From: Ruminococcus sp.
GTDB taxonomy: Bacteria > Bacillota > Clostridia > Oscillospirales > Ruminococcaceae
NCBI GenBank assembly: GCA_016288815.1
Contig: JAEELF010000017.1
Location: 50,164-114,163, forward strand
Direction: 5' to 3'
DNA length: 64,000 nt
A program made the translations under genes and the position numbers. The stretch's first letter is position 1. Each line of letters opens with the position of its first letter. The notes beneath the pieces are model-generated. The model was not told where the DNA came from and ran no database searches. It was given only the letters and a program-made list of their open reading frames with translations. Of this stretch, positions 37,627 to 47,377 are shown one piece after another.

Positions 37627-37709
37627 GTTTATGACCTCTTTTCTTCTGTTTGTTTATTTATATTTGACCGCAGCCGCAGGGCGTCTGCGATAAATTTTGC
37701 AAAAAACAC

Positions 37710-37738
37710 TTGCAATTTTATCCGAATGGTAATATAAT
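37710..37738 (+). promoter_or_regulatory. Sigma-A-type promoter for ackA
   Basis: TTGCAA-N17-TATAAT. Confidence 0.75.
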
Positions 37739-37777
37739 TATATGTGCAAATAATATTTGGAAAGGAATCTGCACATT

Positions 37778-38977
37778 ATGTTAATCTTAGTTGTAAATGC
37801 AGGCAGCTCTTCGCTCAAGTACCAGCTCATCAATATGGACGATGAGAGCGTTCTCGCAAAGGGCAACTGCGACAGGATCGGTATCGACGGTCACATTTCC
37901 CACAAGACAAGCTCCGGCAAGGGCTTCGAGGCTGACTGCTCTTTCCCGACTCATACCGAAGCATTCATGAAGCTCGTTGAAGCACTCACCACTGGCGACG
38001 CAAAGGTCATCGACAGCATGGACGAGATCTCCGCTGTAGGTCACCGTATCGTACAGGGCGCTGACGTTTTCGACAAGTCCGTTCTCGTTACAGACGAGGT
38101 CATCGACAAGATCGACGAGCTCCGCGAGCTCGCTCCCGTACATAACCACGCTCACGCGCTCGCTCTGAGAGCCTGCAAGAGCGTTATCCCCGCAAACGTA
38201 CCTCAGGTAGTCGTATTCGATACAGCCTTCCACCAGACCATGCCGCCCAAGGCGTTCATGTTCGGTCTCCCCTACGAGGACTACGAGAAGCTCCACGTAA
38301 GAAAGTACGGCTTCCACGGCACATCTCACCGCTTCGTATCCAAGGCTCTTGCTGAAGCAATGGGCAAGGACGTAAAGGACCTCAAGATCGTGTCCTGCCA
38401 CCTCGGAAACGGCTCCTCCATCACAGCAGTTGACGGCGGAAAGTCCGTTGATACATCTATGGGCTTCACTCCCCTCGACGGCGTCGTAATGGGCACAAGA
38501 ACAGGTGCAGTTGACCCGTCCGCAGTTACATTCGTAGCTGACAAGCACGGCTTCACACCCGCCCAGATGAGCGAGTACATGAACAAGAAGTCCGGCTTCC
38601 TCGGCGTATCCGGCGTAGGCTCGGACAACCGCGACGTACAGGCTGCTGCAAACGAAGGCAACGACAGAGCACAGCTCGTATCTGATATGCTCATCTACGA
38701 GATCAGAAAGTACATCGGCTCCTACGCAGCTGCAATGAACGGCCTTGACGCTGTCCTCTTCACAGGCGGTATCGGTGAGAGCTCCTGGGAGGGCCGCGAG
38801 GGCGCCTGCACAGATATGGACTTCTTCGGCATCAAGATCGACAAGGAGCTCAACAGATCCATCAGAGGCAAGCTCACAAAGATCTCCACTCCCGACTCCA
38901 AGGTCGAGGTATGGATCGTGCCCACCAATGAGGAGCTGCTCATCGCAAGAGACACTCTCGAGCTCATCTCCAAGTGA
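37778..38977 (+). CDS. ackA: Acetate kinase
   Basis: MLILVVNAGSSSLKYQLINMDDESVLAKGNCDRIG; YGFHGTSHRFVSK; CHLGNGSSITAVDGGKSVDTSMGFTPLDGVVMGTRTGAVDPS. Confidence 0.98.
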   Translation: MLILVVNAGSSSLKYQLINMDDESVLAKGNCDRIGIDGHISHKTSSGKGFEADCSFPTHTEAFMKLVEALTTGDAKVIDSMDEISAVGHRIVQGADVFDKSVLVTDEVIDKIDELRELAPVHNHAHALALRACKSVIPANVPQVVVFDTAFHQTMPPKAFMFGLPYEDYEKLHVRKYGFHGTSHRFVSKALAEAMGKDVKDLKIVSCHLGNGSSITAVDGGKSVDTSMGFTPLDGVVMGTRTGAVDPSAVTFVADKHGFTPAQMSEYMNKKSGFLGVSGVGSDNRDVQAAANEGNDRAQLVSDMLIYEIRKYIGSYAAAMNGLDAVLFTGGIGESSWEGREGACTDMDFFGIKIDKELNRSIRGKLTKISTPDSKVEVWIVPTNEELLIARDTLELISK

Positions 38978-39198
38978 TCGGTCATTACACATTATAACAT
39001 ATAGCGCAGAAAAATGCAACCGTCACGGCTGATATCTGCGTAATACAAGCTGAAACTGACTGCCCGGAACACCATCCGGACAGTCCTTTTTCACGCATTT
39101 CTACTGTAAGTATTGCACAAATACCTCTAAACTATTTGTATATAACTGAGTATATCGCCGATTTATCAGATTATTACCGAATTTTAATTATTCTGTAA

Positions 39199-39227
39199 TT
39201 GACAAGAAGATAACAAGGGTATAAAAT
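39199..39227 (+). promoter_or_regulatory. Sigma-A-type promoter for the small metal-binding locus
   Basis: TTGACA-N17-TAAAAT. Confidence 0.65.
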
Positions 39228-39272
39228 CTAAGTATAGTTAGGACATTTAACGTCCGAATGGAGGCATTTTTG

Positions 39273-39422
39273 ATGAGCGATCTCGCTTACAGCAATGATT
39301 TCTGGATAGCCGTTTCCGCGTTTCTGGGAGTGGCAGTATCTCTCGGCGGTCTGCGGAAAATGAAGGCTCCGACCCGCAGAGGTATGGGCAAGGAGGCGCG
39401 TAATGACAAGGACAACAGTTAA
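39273..39422 (+). CDS. 49-aa small membrane protein, overlaps the next gene
   Basis: GGAGG RBS 8 nt upstream of ATG; MSDLAYSNDFWIAVSAFLGVAVSLGGLRKMKAPTRRGMGKEARNDKDNS; not in the ORF track. Confidence 0.65.
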   Translation: MSDLAYSNDFWIAVSAFLGVAVSLGGLRKMKAPTRRGMGKEARNDKDNS

Positions 39423-39660
39423 GATAGAGGGCATGATGTGCCAGAACTGCGAGAGACACATGACCGAAGCGTTCAAAAAGGCATTCAAGGTCAGGGAAGT
39501 CACAGCCTCGCACGAGGACAAGCAGGCAGTCATCCTATCGGACTCAGCTCCCAGCAGCGAAAAGCTCAGGGAGACCGTCGAGGCAGCCGGATATAGATTC
39601 ATCTCCGCGGAGTCCGAGGAAATAGAAAAGAAGGGCTTCCCCTTCTTCAGAAAAAAGTAA
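39403..39660 (+). CDS. Heavy-metal-associated (HMA/CopZ-like) domain protein
   Basis: TTVKIEGMMCQNCERHMTEAFKKAF: MxCxxC-type motif. Confidence 0.88.
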   Translation: MTRTTVKIEGMMCQNCERHMTEAFKKAFKVREVTASHEDKQAVILSDSAPSSEKLRETVEAAGYRFISAESEEIEKKGFPFFRKK

Positions 39661-39666
39661 AAAAAA

Positions 39667-39689
39667 GCCGCACAGTTCCCCTGTGCGGC
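39667..39689. terminator. Bidirectional intrinsic terminator
   Basis: A-run, GCCGCACAG-TTCCC-CTGTGCGGC, AGTTTTTTT. Confidence 0.88.
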
Positions 39690-39702
39690 AGTTTTTTTGA
39701 CA

Positions 39703-41622
39703 TCATGCCTTGCGCAGATAGCGCGAGGTCTTTTTCTTTTTCTTCTTCTCGTACATGATCGAGTCAGCCTGCGTGATGAGCTTGAAGAGCGTCACATCAG
39801 GCGAAACATCGGTGATTATGGTACCGATACTCGCGTCGAGGTCATACGGCTTGAAGATGACGCGGTTCATGCTCTCGAGCTGCTTGCGGAAGGTAGTCTC
39901 CAGCGTGAAGACGTCCTTTTCGCCGGACGCAGTACCCAGTATCAGGAACTCATCGCCGCCGAATCGCGCGCATATCCAGCCCCTGCGGCAGCACTCGCTG
40001 ATGACGGAAGCCAGCCTCTGGAGCGCGAAGTCGCCCTCCTTGTGACCGTAGTTGTCGTTTATCATCTTGAGACCATCCATGTCGATGAAGGAGATGAGCA
40101 GCTTCTCGCCGGTCTCTCTGCACTGATTGAAGATACCGTCAGCCGCCCTGATGAAGCCGTTGCGGTTGTAGATATTGCAGAGCTGATCGTTGACATAGAG
40201 GTTGTCGAGCTCGTGAATCATGCTGTTCAGGCTGAGCAGCTTGCGGATATTTTCGATCGAGTTGGAGATATTGAGCATGATCGAATGGCAGATGAGGCTC
40301 TTTATCGGGAACTCGGTGTTGGTGAAGATATAGTAGCCGAGGCAGCGCTCACGGTAGTGCAGCGGCAGGTAGTAGCTGATATTGCCGCCGTGCTCGTAGG
40401 GCATGGGGTTCATGTCAGCGGTATCGAAGAGGTCCACAGCCTGGCAGCCGTCCCTGCTGAGGATAATAGGAGCGCTCATCTTCTCGGTGTAGCCGTTGAC
40501 AGTCATCTCATCCGCGGAATCTGTATGCCAGCTGTCCTTGAAGGAGCCGTCCCAGTTCATGCACAGGCAGATGCAGAACCTCTCGCAGTTCAGCTCGCGG
40601 ATATAGCGGATTATCGAGTCGAGGTTATCCTCCACAGTCTCCGTCTCGGCAAGACCGGTGGTCATGCGGTTGAGGAGGGAGATATCCCTGCGGCACTCAT
40701 TGATTATCCTGTACATATCCCTGCGGTAGACGATAGCGTCCTCCTCGCAACTGCCGGCGCAGCCGCAGCTCTCAGTGAAGATCGGAGAAGCCGCAAGGCG
40801 GGTCTCCTTGTCGTAGTCTTTGCCAGCGATGATATTGACGAGCATCTCGCACGCCTTGAAGCCAGCCTCGTCGAGCGGACGTGATACCGTCGTGAGGACG
40901 GGATAATGGTGACGCGCGTTGTATGTATTATCGAAGCCGGTGACGATGATATCTCCCGGCACGCTGTAGCCATAGAGAGAGAGCTCCTCGATAGCGGCGA
41001 GCGCCATAGCGTCGTTCGCGCAGATGATAGCTTCCGGAGCGGTCAGTCCGGACTTCATGAACGCCTGGATAGCGAGCTTGCCGTCAACAGCCCTGAACTC
41101 GCCGAAGTGGATGCGCTCCTCTTCCACGGTGAGACCGTGCTCGTGCATTACATCGAGGAAAGCATGGTATCTGTCGGTAGCCTCGGGATTGGCGAGCGGT
41201 CCGGAAATATAGTTGATACGCTTGGCGCCGTGCACCTCGATGACGTGCTTGACGATCTCGCGCATAGCGTTCGTATTGTCGATGCTTACGTTATAGAACT
41301 CCGGGTAGTCGTCGCAGTCGAGCACGACCGACGGCAGCTTGGACTTCCTTACTGACTGGATTATCTTTTCCTTCTCGTCTGGGTCGCTGATGGTGTTGGT
41401 CAGCAGTATTACGCCGTCGAGCTTTTCGTAGTTGATGAGGTTGTATATGTTGTATTCGCCGAGGTCGTACTTGTTATTGGAGATAACTCCGCCGAACGCA
41501 GCAAAGCAGGATACATTCACGTCATGCTCCCTTGCACACGCGATTATACCCTCGATGATACTGTTCTGGTATTCCTCGTCGATACCTGCGACGATCACAG
41601 CGATCTCAGTTATCCTATTCAT
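39703..41622 (-). CDS. LacI-type ligand-binding domain fused to GGDEF diguanylate cyclase
   Basis: N-term LacI/GalR-type periplasmic-binding fold without HTH (AVIVAGIDEEYQNSIIEGIIACAREHDV...GFDNTYNARHHYPVLTTVSRPLDEAGFKACEML); C-term ARFGGDEFLILG. Confidence 0.92.
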   Translation of the reverse strand: MNRITEIAVIVAGIDEEYQNSIIEGIIACAREHDVNVSCFAAFGGVISNNKYDLGEYNIYNLINYEKLDGVILLTNTISDPDEKEKIIQSVRKSKLPSVVLDCDDYPEFYNVSIDNTNAMREIVKHVIEVHGAKRINYISGPLANPEATDRYHAFLDVMHEHGLTVEEERIHFGEFRAVDGKLAIQAFMKSGLTAPEAIICANDAMALAAIEELSLYGYSVPGDIIVTGFDNTYNARHHYPVLTTVSRPLDEAGFKACEMLVNIIAGKDYDKETRLAASPIFTESCGCAGSCEEDAIVYRRDMYRIINECRRDISLLNRMTTGLAETETVEDNLDSIIRYIRELNCERFCICLCMNWDGSFKDSWHTDSADEMTVNGYTEKMSAPIILSRDGCQAVDLFDTADMNPMPYEHGGNISYYLPLHYRERCLGYYIFTNTEFPIKSLICHSIMLNISNSIENIRKLLSLNSMIHELDNLYVNDQLCNIYNRNGFIRAADGIFNQCRETGEKLLISFIDMDGLKMINDNYGHKEGDFALQRLASVISECCRRGWICARFGGDEFLILGTASGEKDVFTLETTFRKQLESMNRVIFKPYDLDASIGTIITDVSPDVTLFKLITQADSIMYEKKKKKKTSRYLRKA

Positions 41623-41825
41623 CGTATTTCCCTTCCGGGCTGGCTCGAAGCAGCTGCCCAGTTATCAGAGTATTACCTACTTTATACATTATAGCACACT
41701 TCGTGTGTGTTTTCAAGACAGCATTTTGTTGATTTTCCCATATTTTTTTTGTTATTAACATACAAAAACGCACTCGCGTGACTGGTATTTGTCACGAAAA
41801 AACTGACTGTCTGCACAAAAAACAA

Positions 41826-41851
41826 GGGCACCGTTCGAATGAACAGTGCCC
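41826..41851 (-). terminator. Intrinsic terminator of the P-type ATPase gene
   Basis: Minus strand GGGCACtGTTC-ATTC-GAACgGTGCCC then TTGTTTTTTG. Confidence 0.8.
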
Positions 41852-41860
41852 GCTGAGAGC

Positions 41861-44260
41861 TTACTTGGTGAGCTTGGTGAACAGGTGCTGGAGCTTCTTC
41901 ATTCCGAGGGTCAGGTAGCGCATGAACGGCTCAGCGATAATGGAGAAGTTTATGCACAGGAGGATACATCTCGGCGACATTGTCGAGATATCGAAGAACT
42001 CGCTCACGAACACCATGCAGAACGCCAGTCCCACGGCGCAGAACAGCCACAGCCACATCTTGTAGACGTCCATAGGCTTGCTTATCTCCCAGACGATCAT
42101 CAGTCCGACGATACCGAGGAGAATGGTCGAGGCTGTCGCGATATCGGAGGCGTCAACGTTGAAGATATTGCCGAAGTATACCATCGCCGCGACGATGATA
42201 GTGTCGGTGATCCCGGCAGGGAGCGCCTTCAGCAGTATATTCGTTATGAATCTTCCGTTGATGATGTCCTTGTTGGGCATCTGCGACAGGAACAGCGCCG
42301 GCACGCCGATAGTGAACAGGCTTATGAGCGATACCTGCGACGGCAGCAGCGGATACGCTATGCCGAAGTAGATAGACATTATCGAGATGAACAGCGAGAA
42401 GATGTTCTTCACGAGGAACAGGCTTCCCGAGCGCTCGAGGTTGTTGACGACCTTGCGTCCCTCAAGGACGACATCAGGCATCTTAGAGAAGTCGGACTCG
42501 AGCAGCACGAGCTGTGCGACCTGCGCGGCAGCGTCGCTTCCCGAAGCCATAGCCACGGAGCAGTCGGCGTCCTTGAGCGCGAGCACGTCGTTGACGCCGT
42601 CTCCGGTCATCGCGACGGTCTTGCCCGCCTTTTTGAGCGCACGCACGAACAGCCGCTTCTGGTCAGGCGTAACGCGTCCGAAAACGGTATACCGCAGCAC
42701 AGCCTCATTTATCGCGGATTCAGTGGTGAGGGTCGAGGCATCGACGTAGTGCTCGGCGTTCTTTATGCCGGCACGCCTCGCGACCTCGGAAACAGTAACG
42801 GGGTTGTCACCCGAAATGACCTTTATCTCCACGCCCTGCTCAGCAAAATACCGGAAGGTCTCGGGAGCGTTCTCACGTATCGGATTTGACAGGATTATGA
42901 AGCACAGCGGAGTGAGCTTCCCCGTGAGCGCCTTGCCGTCGGGACGTCCGCTGTAGCGCCCGAAAGCGAGCACGCGGTAGCCCTTGCGGCTGTTGGACTC
43001 GATGAGGTTCCTGTGCTCCTCGGAGGGGTCAGTGAGTATGAAATCCGGCGCACCGAGGACATACGAGCCGCTCGCGAGGGTCACGCTGCTGTACTTGAAC
43101 TCAGACGAGAATCCGGTGCTCGCGACGGCAGGCATACCCGACGGTGCCTTGAAGCGGTTCTTCATTGCCTCCATAGTCTGGTTGTCGGCGGACTGCGCGG
43201 ACGCGAAATCGCTGAGGAGAGTATTCAGCGACTCCACAGGATAAGCCGGGTCCGCAGGTATCACCTCGTGGACGTGCATACGGTTCTCGGTGATAGTACC
43301 GGTCTTGTCCACGCAGAGGACATTTACGCGGGCGAGGGTCTCGATACATTTCATGTCGTGAACGAGTACCTTGCTGAACGCGAGTCTCATAGCGCTGACC
43401 GCGAGGGTCGTGCTGGCGATGAGGAACAGTCCCTCGGGTATCATGCCGATTATCGAAGCGACCATCGACTGCACGCTCGCCTTGATAGTGTCATGCGCGA
43501 CGATATACCGCTGATAGAAGAGCGTCCCGCCGATCGGTATGATGATTATTCCGGCGATCTTTACTATCTTGTTGAGTGAGCGTATCATCTCGGACTGCTC
43601 GCCCTTCTTGGACTTTTTCGCCTGAAGCGTGAGCTGCGAGATGTAGGAATCCCTGCCGACCTTCTCGAGCCTTGCGCGGCACGAGCCCGACACGATGAAG
43701 CTGCCAGACATAAGCATATCGCCGGGCTTCTTGGCTATCTCGTCCGACTCACCGGTGAGCAGCGACTCGTTGACCGAAACGCTGCCGTCAATGACTATCG
43801 CGTCGGCACATATCTGGCTCCCGGCGCGGAAAACGACGATATCGTCGAGCACCAGCTTGTCCGAGTGGACCTTGAGCTCCACACCGTCGCGGATAACGTG
43901 AGTGACGGGCGCATTGAGCATTGTGAGCTTGTCGAGGGTGCGCTTGGAGCGCAGCTCCTGCACGATACCGATACAAGCATTGGCAATGATTATCGGCATG
44001 AAGGTGAGGTCGCGGTAAGAGCCCGTGACGATGAGCAGCACCGAGATTATGAGAAAAAGGAAGTTGAAATATGTGCAGAGGTTGCCCTTGAAGATCTCCC
44101 CCACCGTCTTGGAGGGCGAATCCACGGGCTTATTGTCATAGCCCTCACGTCTGCGCTGCTCGACCTGCTGGCTGGTCAGACCCGTATGGCTGTCAGCGCT
44201 TATGCGCTTGGCAGGCACGCGGAAGAGGTCGCCGCGGTCATCGACGAATCCATTTTTCAT
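41861..44260 (-). CDS. Cation-translocating P-type ATPase (HAD-IC)
   Basis: ESLLTGESDEIAKKPGD; LCVDKTGTITENRM; AMTGDGVNDVLALKDADCSVAMASGSDAA. Confidence 0.95.
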   Translation of the reverse strand: MKNGFVDDRGDLFRVPAKRISADSHTGLTSQQVEQRRREGYDNKPVDSPSKTVGEIFKGNLCTYFNFLFLIISVLLIVTGSYRDLTFMPIIIANACIGIVQELRSKRTLDKLTMLNAPVTHVIRDGVELKVHSDKLVLDDIVVFRAGSQICADAIVIDGSVSVNESLLTGESDEIAKKPGDMLMSGSFIVSGSCRARLEKVGRDSYISQLTLQAKKSKKGEQSEMIRSLNKIVKIAGIIIIPIGGTLFYQRYIVAHDTIKASVQSMVASIIGMIPEGLFLIASTTLAVSAMRLAFSKVLVHDMKCIETLARVNVLCVDKTGTITENRMHVHEVIPADPAYPVESLNTLLSDFASAQSADNQTMEAMKNRFKAPSGMPAVASTGFSSEFKYSSVTLASGSYVLGAPDFILTDPSEEHRNLIESNSRKGYRVLAFGRYSGRPDGKALTGKLTPLCFIILSNPIRENAPETFRYFAEQGVEIKVISGDNPVTVSEVARRAGIKNAEHYVDASTLTTESAINEAVLRYTVFGRVTPDQKRLFVRALKKAGKTVAMTGDGVNDVLALKDADCSVAMASGSDAAAQVAQLVLLESDFSKMPDVVLEGRKVVNNLERSGSLFLVKNIFSLFISIMSIYFGIAYPLLPSQVSLISLFTIGVPALFLSQMPNKDIINGRFITNILLKALPAGITDTIIVAAMVYFGNIFNVDASDIATASTILLGIVGLMIVWEISKPMDVYKMWLWLFCAVGLAFCMVFVSEFFDISTMSPRCILLCINFSIIAEPFMRYLTLGMKKLQHLFTKLTK

Positions 44261-44344
44261 ATATCTTTTACCTTTCAGAATAAAAATACACACTTATTAT
44301 ATCATGTCCGCAGACATATTTCAACACTAACTGAAAATTTTTCC

Positions 44345-44372
44345 GTCAACCATTTTGTCGATTTGGGTTGAC
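44345..44372 (+). promoter_or_regulatory. BirA-like biotin operator
   Basis: Inverted repeat GTCAACC-N14-GGTTGAC overlapping the -35 box of bioY. Confidence 0.85.
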
Positions 44373-44396
44373 AAGTGACCGCAAAGGTGGTATAAT
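44368..44396 (+). promoter_or_regulatory. Sigma-A promoter of bioY
   Basis: TTGACA-N17-TATAAT, consensus. Confidence 0.88.
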
Positions 44397-44426
44397 GTAT
44401 CTCAGCAACTAAACGGAGGAAGCAAA

Positions 44427-44987
44427 ATGACAGAAGCAGCAAGCAAAAACAAACCATTTTTCACCACCCGCGAGCTCGTCCTGACCTCGCTCTTCGCAGT
44501 ACTCATCGCAGTCTGCTCGTGGATATCCGTCCCGACGGAGGTCCCCTTCACATTGCAGACCTTCGCTATATTCCTCACCCTGCTCGTCCTCGGCGGCAGG
44601 TGCGGAACGTTCGCGGTGCTCGTGTACCTGCTCATCGGAGCGGTCGGAGTGCCTGTGTTCGCGGGCTTCACAGGCGGCATCGGTATCATCACCGGCACGA
44701 CAGGCGGCTATATGCTGGGATTTATCCTCATCGGACTCATCTACTGGGGAGCGGTCTCCCTACTCGGCGAAAAACTGTGGGTACAGATTCCTGCGCTCAT
44801 CATAGGTCTCGCAGTCTGCTACGCATTCGGCACTGCATGGTTCATACACATCTACACTAAGACCGCCTCGGTCACCCTTGCGGAAGCACTGAAATGGTGC
44901 GTAACGCCCTTCATACCGTTCGACCTGCTGAAAATGGCAGCCGCATTCATCATCTCCGCGCGGGTGAAGAGATATGCAAAAACCTGA
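44427..44987 (+). CDS. bioY: Biotin transporter BioY
   Basis: ISVPTEVPFTLQTFAIFLTLLVLGGRCGTFAVLVYLLIGAVGVPVFAGFTGGIGIITGTTGGYMLGFILIG. Confidence 0.96.
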   Translation: MTEAASKNKPFFTTRELVLTSLFAVLIAVCSWISVPTEVPFTLQTFAIFLTLLVLGGRCGTFAVLVYLLIGAVGVPVFAGFTGGIGIITGTTGGYMLGFILIGLIYWGAVSLLGEKLWVQIPALIIGLAVCYAFGTAWFIHIYTKTASVTLAEALKWCVTPFIPFDLLKMAAAFIISARVKRYAKT

Positions 44988-45357
44988 GCTCCGCCCTCAC
45001 CACGCCCTGTGCGTGAGGTTCTTCCGCGGGCTCGGCTACAGCGACGGCTTCTGCCACAATATGACGGCTGTGATAGCCCGCCTCATGACCGAAGACCCGC
45101 TCCTCACCGTCACCGACGGCGCCGACATGATATGCTCCGGCTGCCCTAACAACATCTCAGGAACGTGTACGGGCAGCGAAAAAGTCTCCCGCTACGACCG
45201 CCGCGTCTCGGAGCTCTGTGGTCTCTCCCCCGGCATGACCGTCCGCTGGAGCGAACTCTACGCAGCAGCTTACGCCAATATAGTCCGGAAGGGACTGCTC
45301 ACCGAGGTCTGCGGGGATTGCAGCTGGCATGATATATGCAGCCAGAGCGCTCTGTAA
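44974..45357 (+). CDS. DUF1284-type cysteine-rich protein
   Basis: LRPHHALCVRFFRGLGYSDGFCHNMTAVIARL...ICSGCPNNISGTC...VCGDCSWHDIC. Confidence 0.85.
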   Translation: MQKPELRPHHALCVRFFRGLGYSDGFCHNMTAVIARLMTEDPLLTVTDGADMICSGCPNNISGTCTGSEKVSRYDRRVSELCGLSPGMTVRWSELYAAAYANIVRKGLLTEVCGDCSWHDICSQSAL

Positions 45358-45495
45358 GAATTATTACAGGGCGCTTACAATTATGTTAGGATGATGAAAT
45401 TTCGCGCAGATATCTTGAAAATCGTCGGGAAATGTGTTATTATTGTGGTGTAGTATAGGGATCACTACAAATAATTGTAGAAAGGGGGAACCACC

Positions 45496-45933
45496 TTGGA
45501 AGTACTATTCTGGGCAATAGTCTTCGTGGTATTCATCATTGCCGAAGTATCGACGGTACAGCTCGTTTCGATATGGTTCGCGGTCGGCGCTCTCATAACG
45601 CTGATAAGCACATATTTTTTCGCGGACATAACTATCCTCGGGCAGCTTGGCATATTCATCGTATCGTCGAGCCTCTTCCTCTTACTGAGCGTTCCTTACC
45701 TCAAAAAGAGGCGGAAGAAGGGCCATGTATCCACGAATTCCGAGCTTGATGTAGGGAAACACGCCGTGGTCATCGAGGAGATAAACGTTGACAGCGGCAC
45801 AGGGCGCGTCACTCTTAACGGGGTAGACTGGAGTGCCGTACCCGATGCAGCCGGAGCGGTCATTGCTGTCGGAAGCATAGTCACAGTCAAAGAGGTGCAG
45901 GGAGCAAAGCTCATAGTCGGGCCGGTCTCCTGA
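45496..45933 (+). CDS. NfeD family membrane protein
   Basis: N-terminal TMs plus OB-fold tail (GKHAVVIEEINVDSGTGRVTLNGVDWSAVPD); adjacent to SPFH gene. Confidence 0.92.
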   Translation: MEVLFWAIVFVVFIIAEVSTVQLVSIWFAVGALITLISTYFFADITILGQLGIFIVSSSLFLLLSVPYLKKRRKKGHVSTNSELDVGKHAVVIEEINVDSGTGRVTLNGVDWSAVPDAAGAVIAVGSIVTVKEVQGAKLIVGPVS

Positions 45934-45971
45934 GCCGAACAACAAAAAATTCATTTTGGAGGTAAACTACC

Positions 45972-46949
45972 ATGGATCCGGTATTAGGAATCATCATCGC
46001 AGCAGTTGTTATATTCATGCTGTTCGTATTAGTAAGAGGAATCAGGATCGTTCCGCAGGCGCACGTTTTCGTAATAGAGCACCTCGGTTCGTTCAAGTGC
46101 GAGTGGCAGACAGGTATCCACTTCCTGTGGCCCTTTGTTGACCGCATCGCAGGACGCGTATCCCTCAAGGAAAAAGTCGTTGACTTCAAACCCCAGCCTG
46201 TTATCACGAAGGATAACGTTACCATGCAGATAGACACCGTTGTGTTCTATCAGGTAACTGACGCAAAGCAGTACATCTACGGCGTTGAGAGACCTCTCGC
46301 AGCTATCGAGAACCTCTCCGCCACGACTCTCCGTAACATCATCGGTGAGATGGAGCTCGATGCTACCCTCACCTCGCGTGACATCATCAACACCAAGATA
46401 ACCTCGATCCTCGATCAGGCAACTGACCGCTGGGGTATCAAGGTAAACCGCGTAGAGCTGAAGAATATCCTCCCGCCGCGCGAGATCCAGGACGCAATGG
46501 AGAAGCAGATGAAGGCTGAGCGTGAGCGCCGTGAGAAGATCCTTCAGGCAGAGGGTGACAAGAAATCCCAGATCCTCGTTGCAGAGGGTGAAAAGGAATC
46601 CCAGATCCTCCGCGCAGAGGCTAAGAAGGAAGCACAGATCCTCGAGGCAGAGGCTGAGAAGCAGGCAATGATACTCCGCGCAGACGCCGTAAGAGAGCAG
46701 AAAGTGCTCGAGGCTACCGGTGAAGCGCAGGCTATCGAGCTCGTTCAGCAGGCTCTCGCGGATTCGCTCGTAAAGCTCAACGAAGCCGCTCCGAACGAGA
46801 AGGTGATACAGCTCAAGTCGCTCGAGGCATTCGCAAAGGCTGCTGACGGCAAGGCTACGAAGATCATAATCCCGAGCGAGATCCAGGGCATCGCAGGTCT
46901 TGCAGCAGGTCTCAAGGGCGTGCTCGAGACAGACACCCACAAGCAGTAA
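45972..46949 (+). CDS. SPFH/Band 7 (stomatin/QmcA-like) protein
   Basis: VRGIRIVPQAHVFVIEHLGSFKCEWQTGIHFLWPFVDRIAGRVSLKEKVVDFKPQPVITKDNVTMQIDTVVFYQVTD. Confidence 0.95.
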   Translation: MDPVLGIIIAAVVIFMLFVLVRGIRIVPQAHVFVIEHLGSFKCEWQTGIHFLWPFVDRIAGRVSLKEKVVDFKPQPVITKDNVTMQIDTVVFYQVTDAKQYIYGVERPLAAIENLSATTLRNIIGEMELDATLTSRDIINTKITSILDQATDRWGIKVNRVELKNILPPREIQDAMEKQMKAERERREKILQAEGDKKSQILVAEGEKESQILRAEAKKEAQILEAEAEKQAMILRADAVREQKVLEATGEAQAIELVQQALADSLVKLNEAAPNEKVIQLKSLEAFAKAADGKATKIIIPSEIQGIAGLAAGLKGVLETDTHKQ

Positions 46950-46967
46950 AAATAATACTCACTGATA

Positions 46968-46988
46968 ACGCAGGCACCCCGCCTGCGT
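46968..46988 (+). terminator. Intrinsic terminator after SPFH gene
   Basis: ACGCAGGC-N5-GCCTGCGT followed by TTTTTTT. Confidence 0.88.
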
Positions 46989-47126
46989 TTTTTTTGCGTA
47001 CTTTTCAATGTCAATATTTAAACAATTAATCCACACAAAAAGCGCCCGCAATATATGTCGATTTTTGTCGGTTGATACGATTTTTCCTGAAACTGCAAAA
47101 AAAAGGAAAAACCTTGATCTTTCCTC

Positions 47127-47155
47127 TTGAAATCCGACGTTTCTTAGTGTATAAT
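47127..47155 (+). promoter_or_regulatory. Sigma-A promoter of the MBOAT operon
   Basis: TTGAAA-N17-TATAAT; predicted start about 215 nt upstream of the MBOAT ATG. Confidence 0.75.
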
Positions 47156-47377
47156 GATAGTTGTGATGTTGCATGGTTTTAAAATTATGATCTGGTTTAT
47201 GTAATTTGATTTGTCAAATTCATGGAAATAGAGAGATATCAACATTCGTATACGCTGTTTGTGAAGCGAAACACATCAGATGAGCTTATTTGCCGCCGTT
47301 CTTTTTCGCGGACAACCGACGGGACAGAGATAAAATAATCCCGGGAACAACAAAACGATCCAGGACGGTCACGCTAA

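Noticed and set aside
37787-39019. 410-aa minus-strand ORF opposite ackA
   Set aside because: Antisense shadow of acetate kinase.
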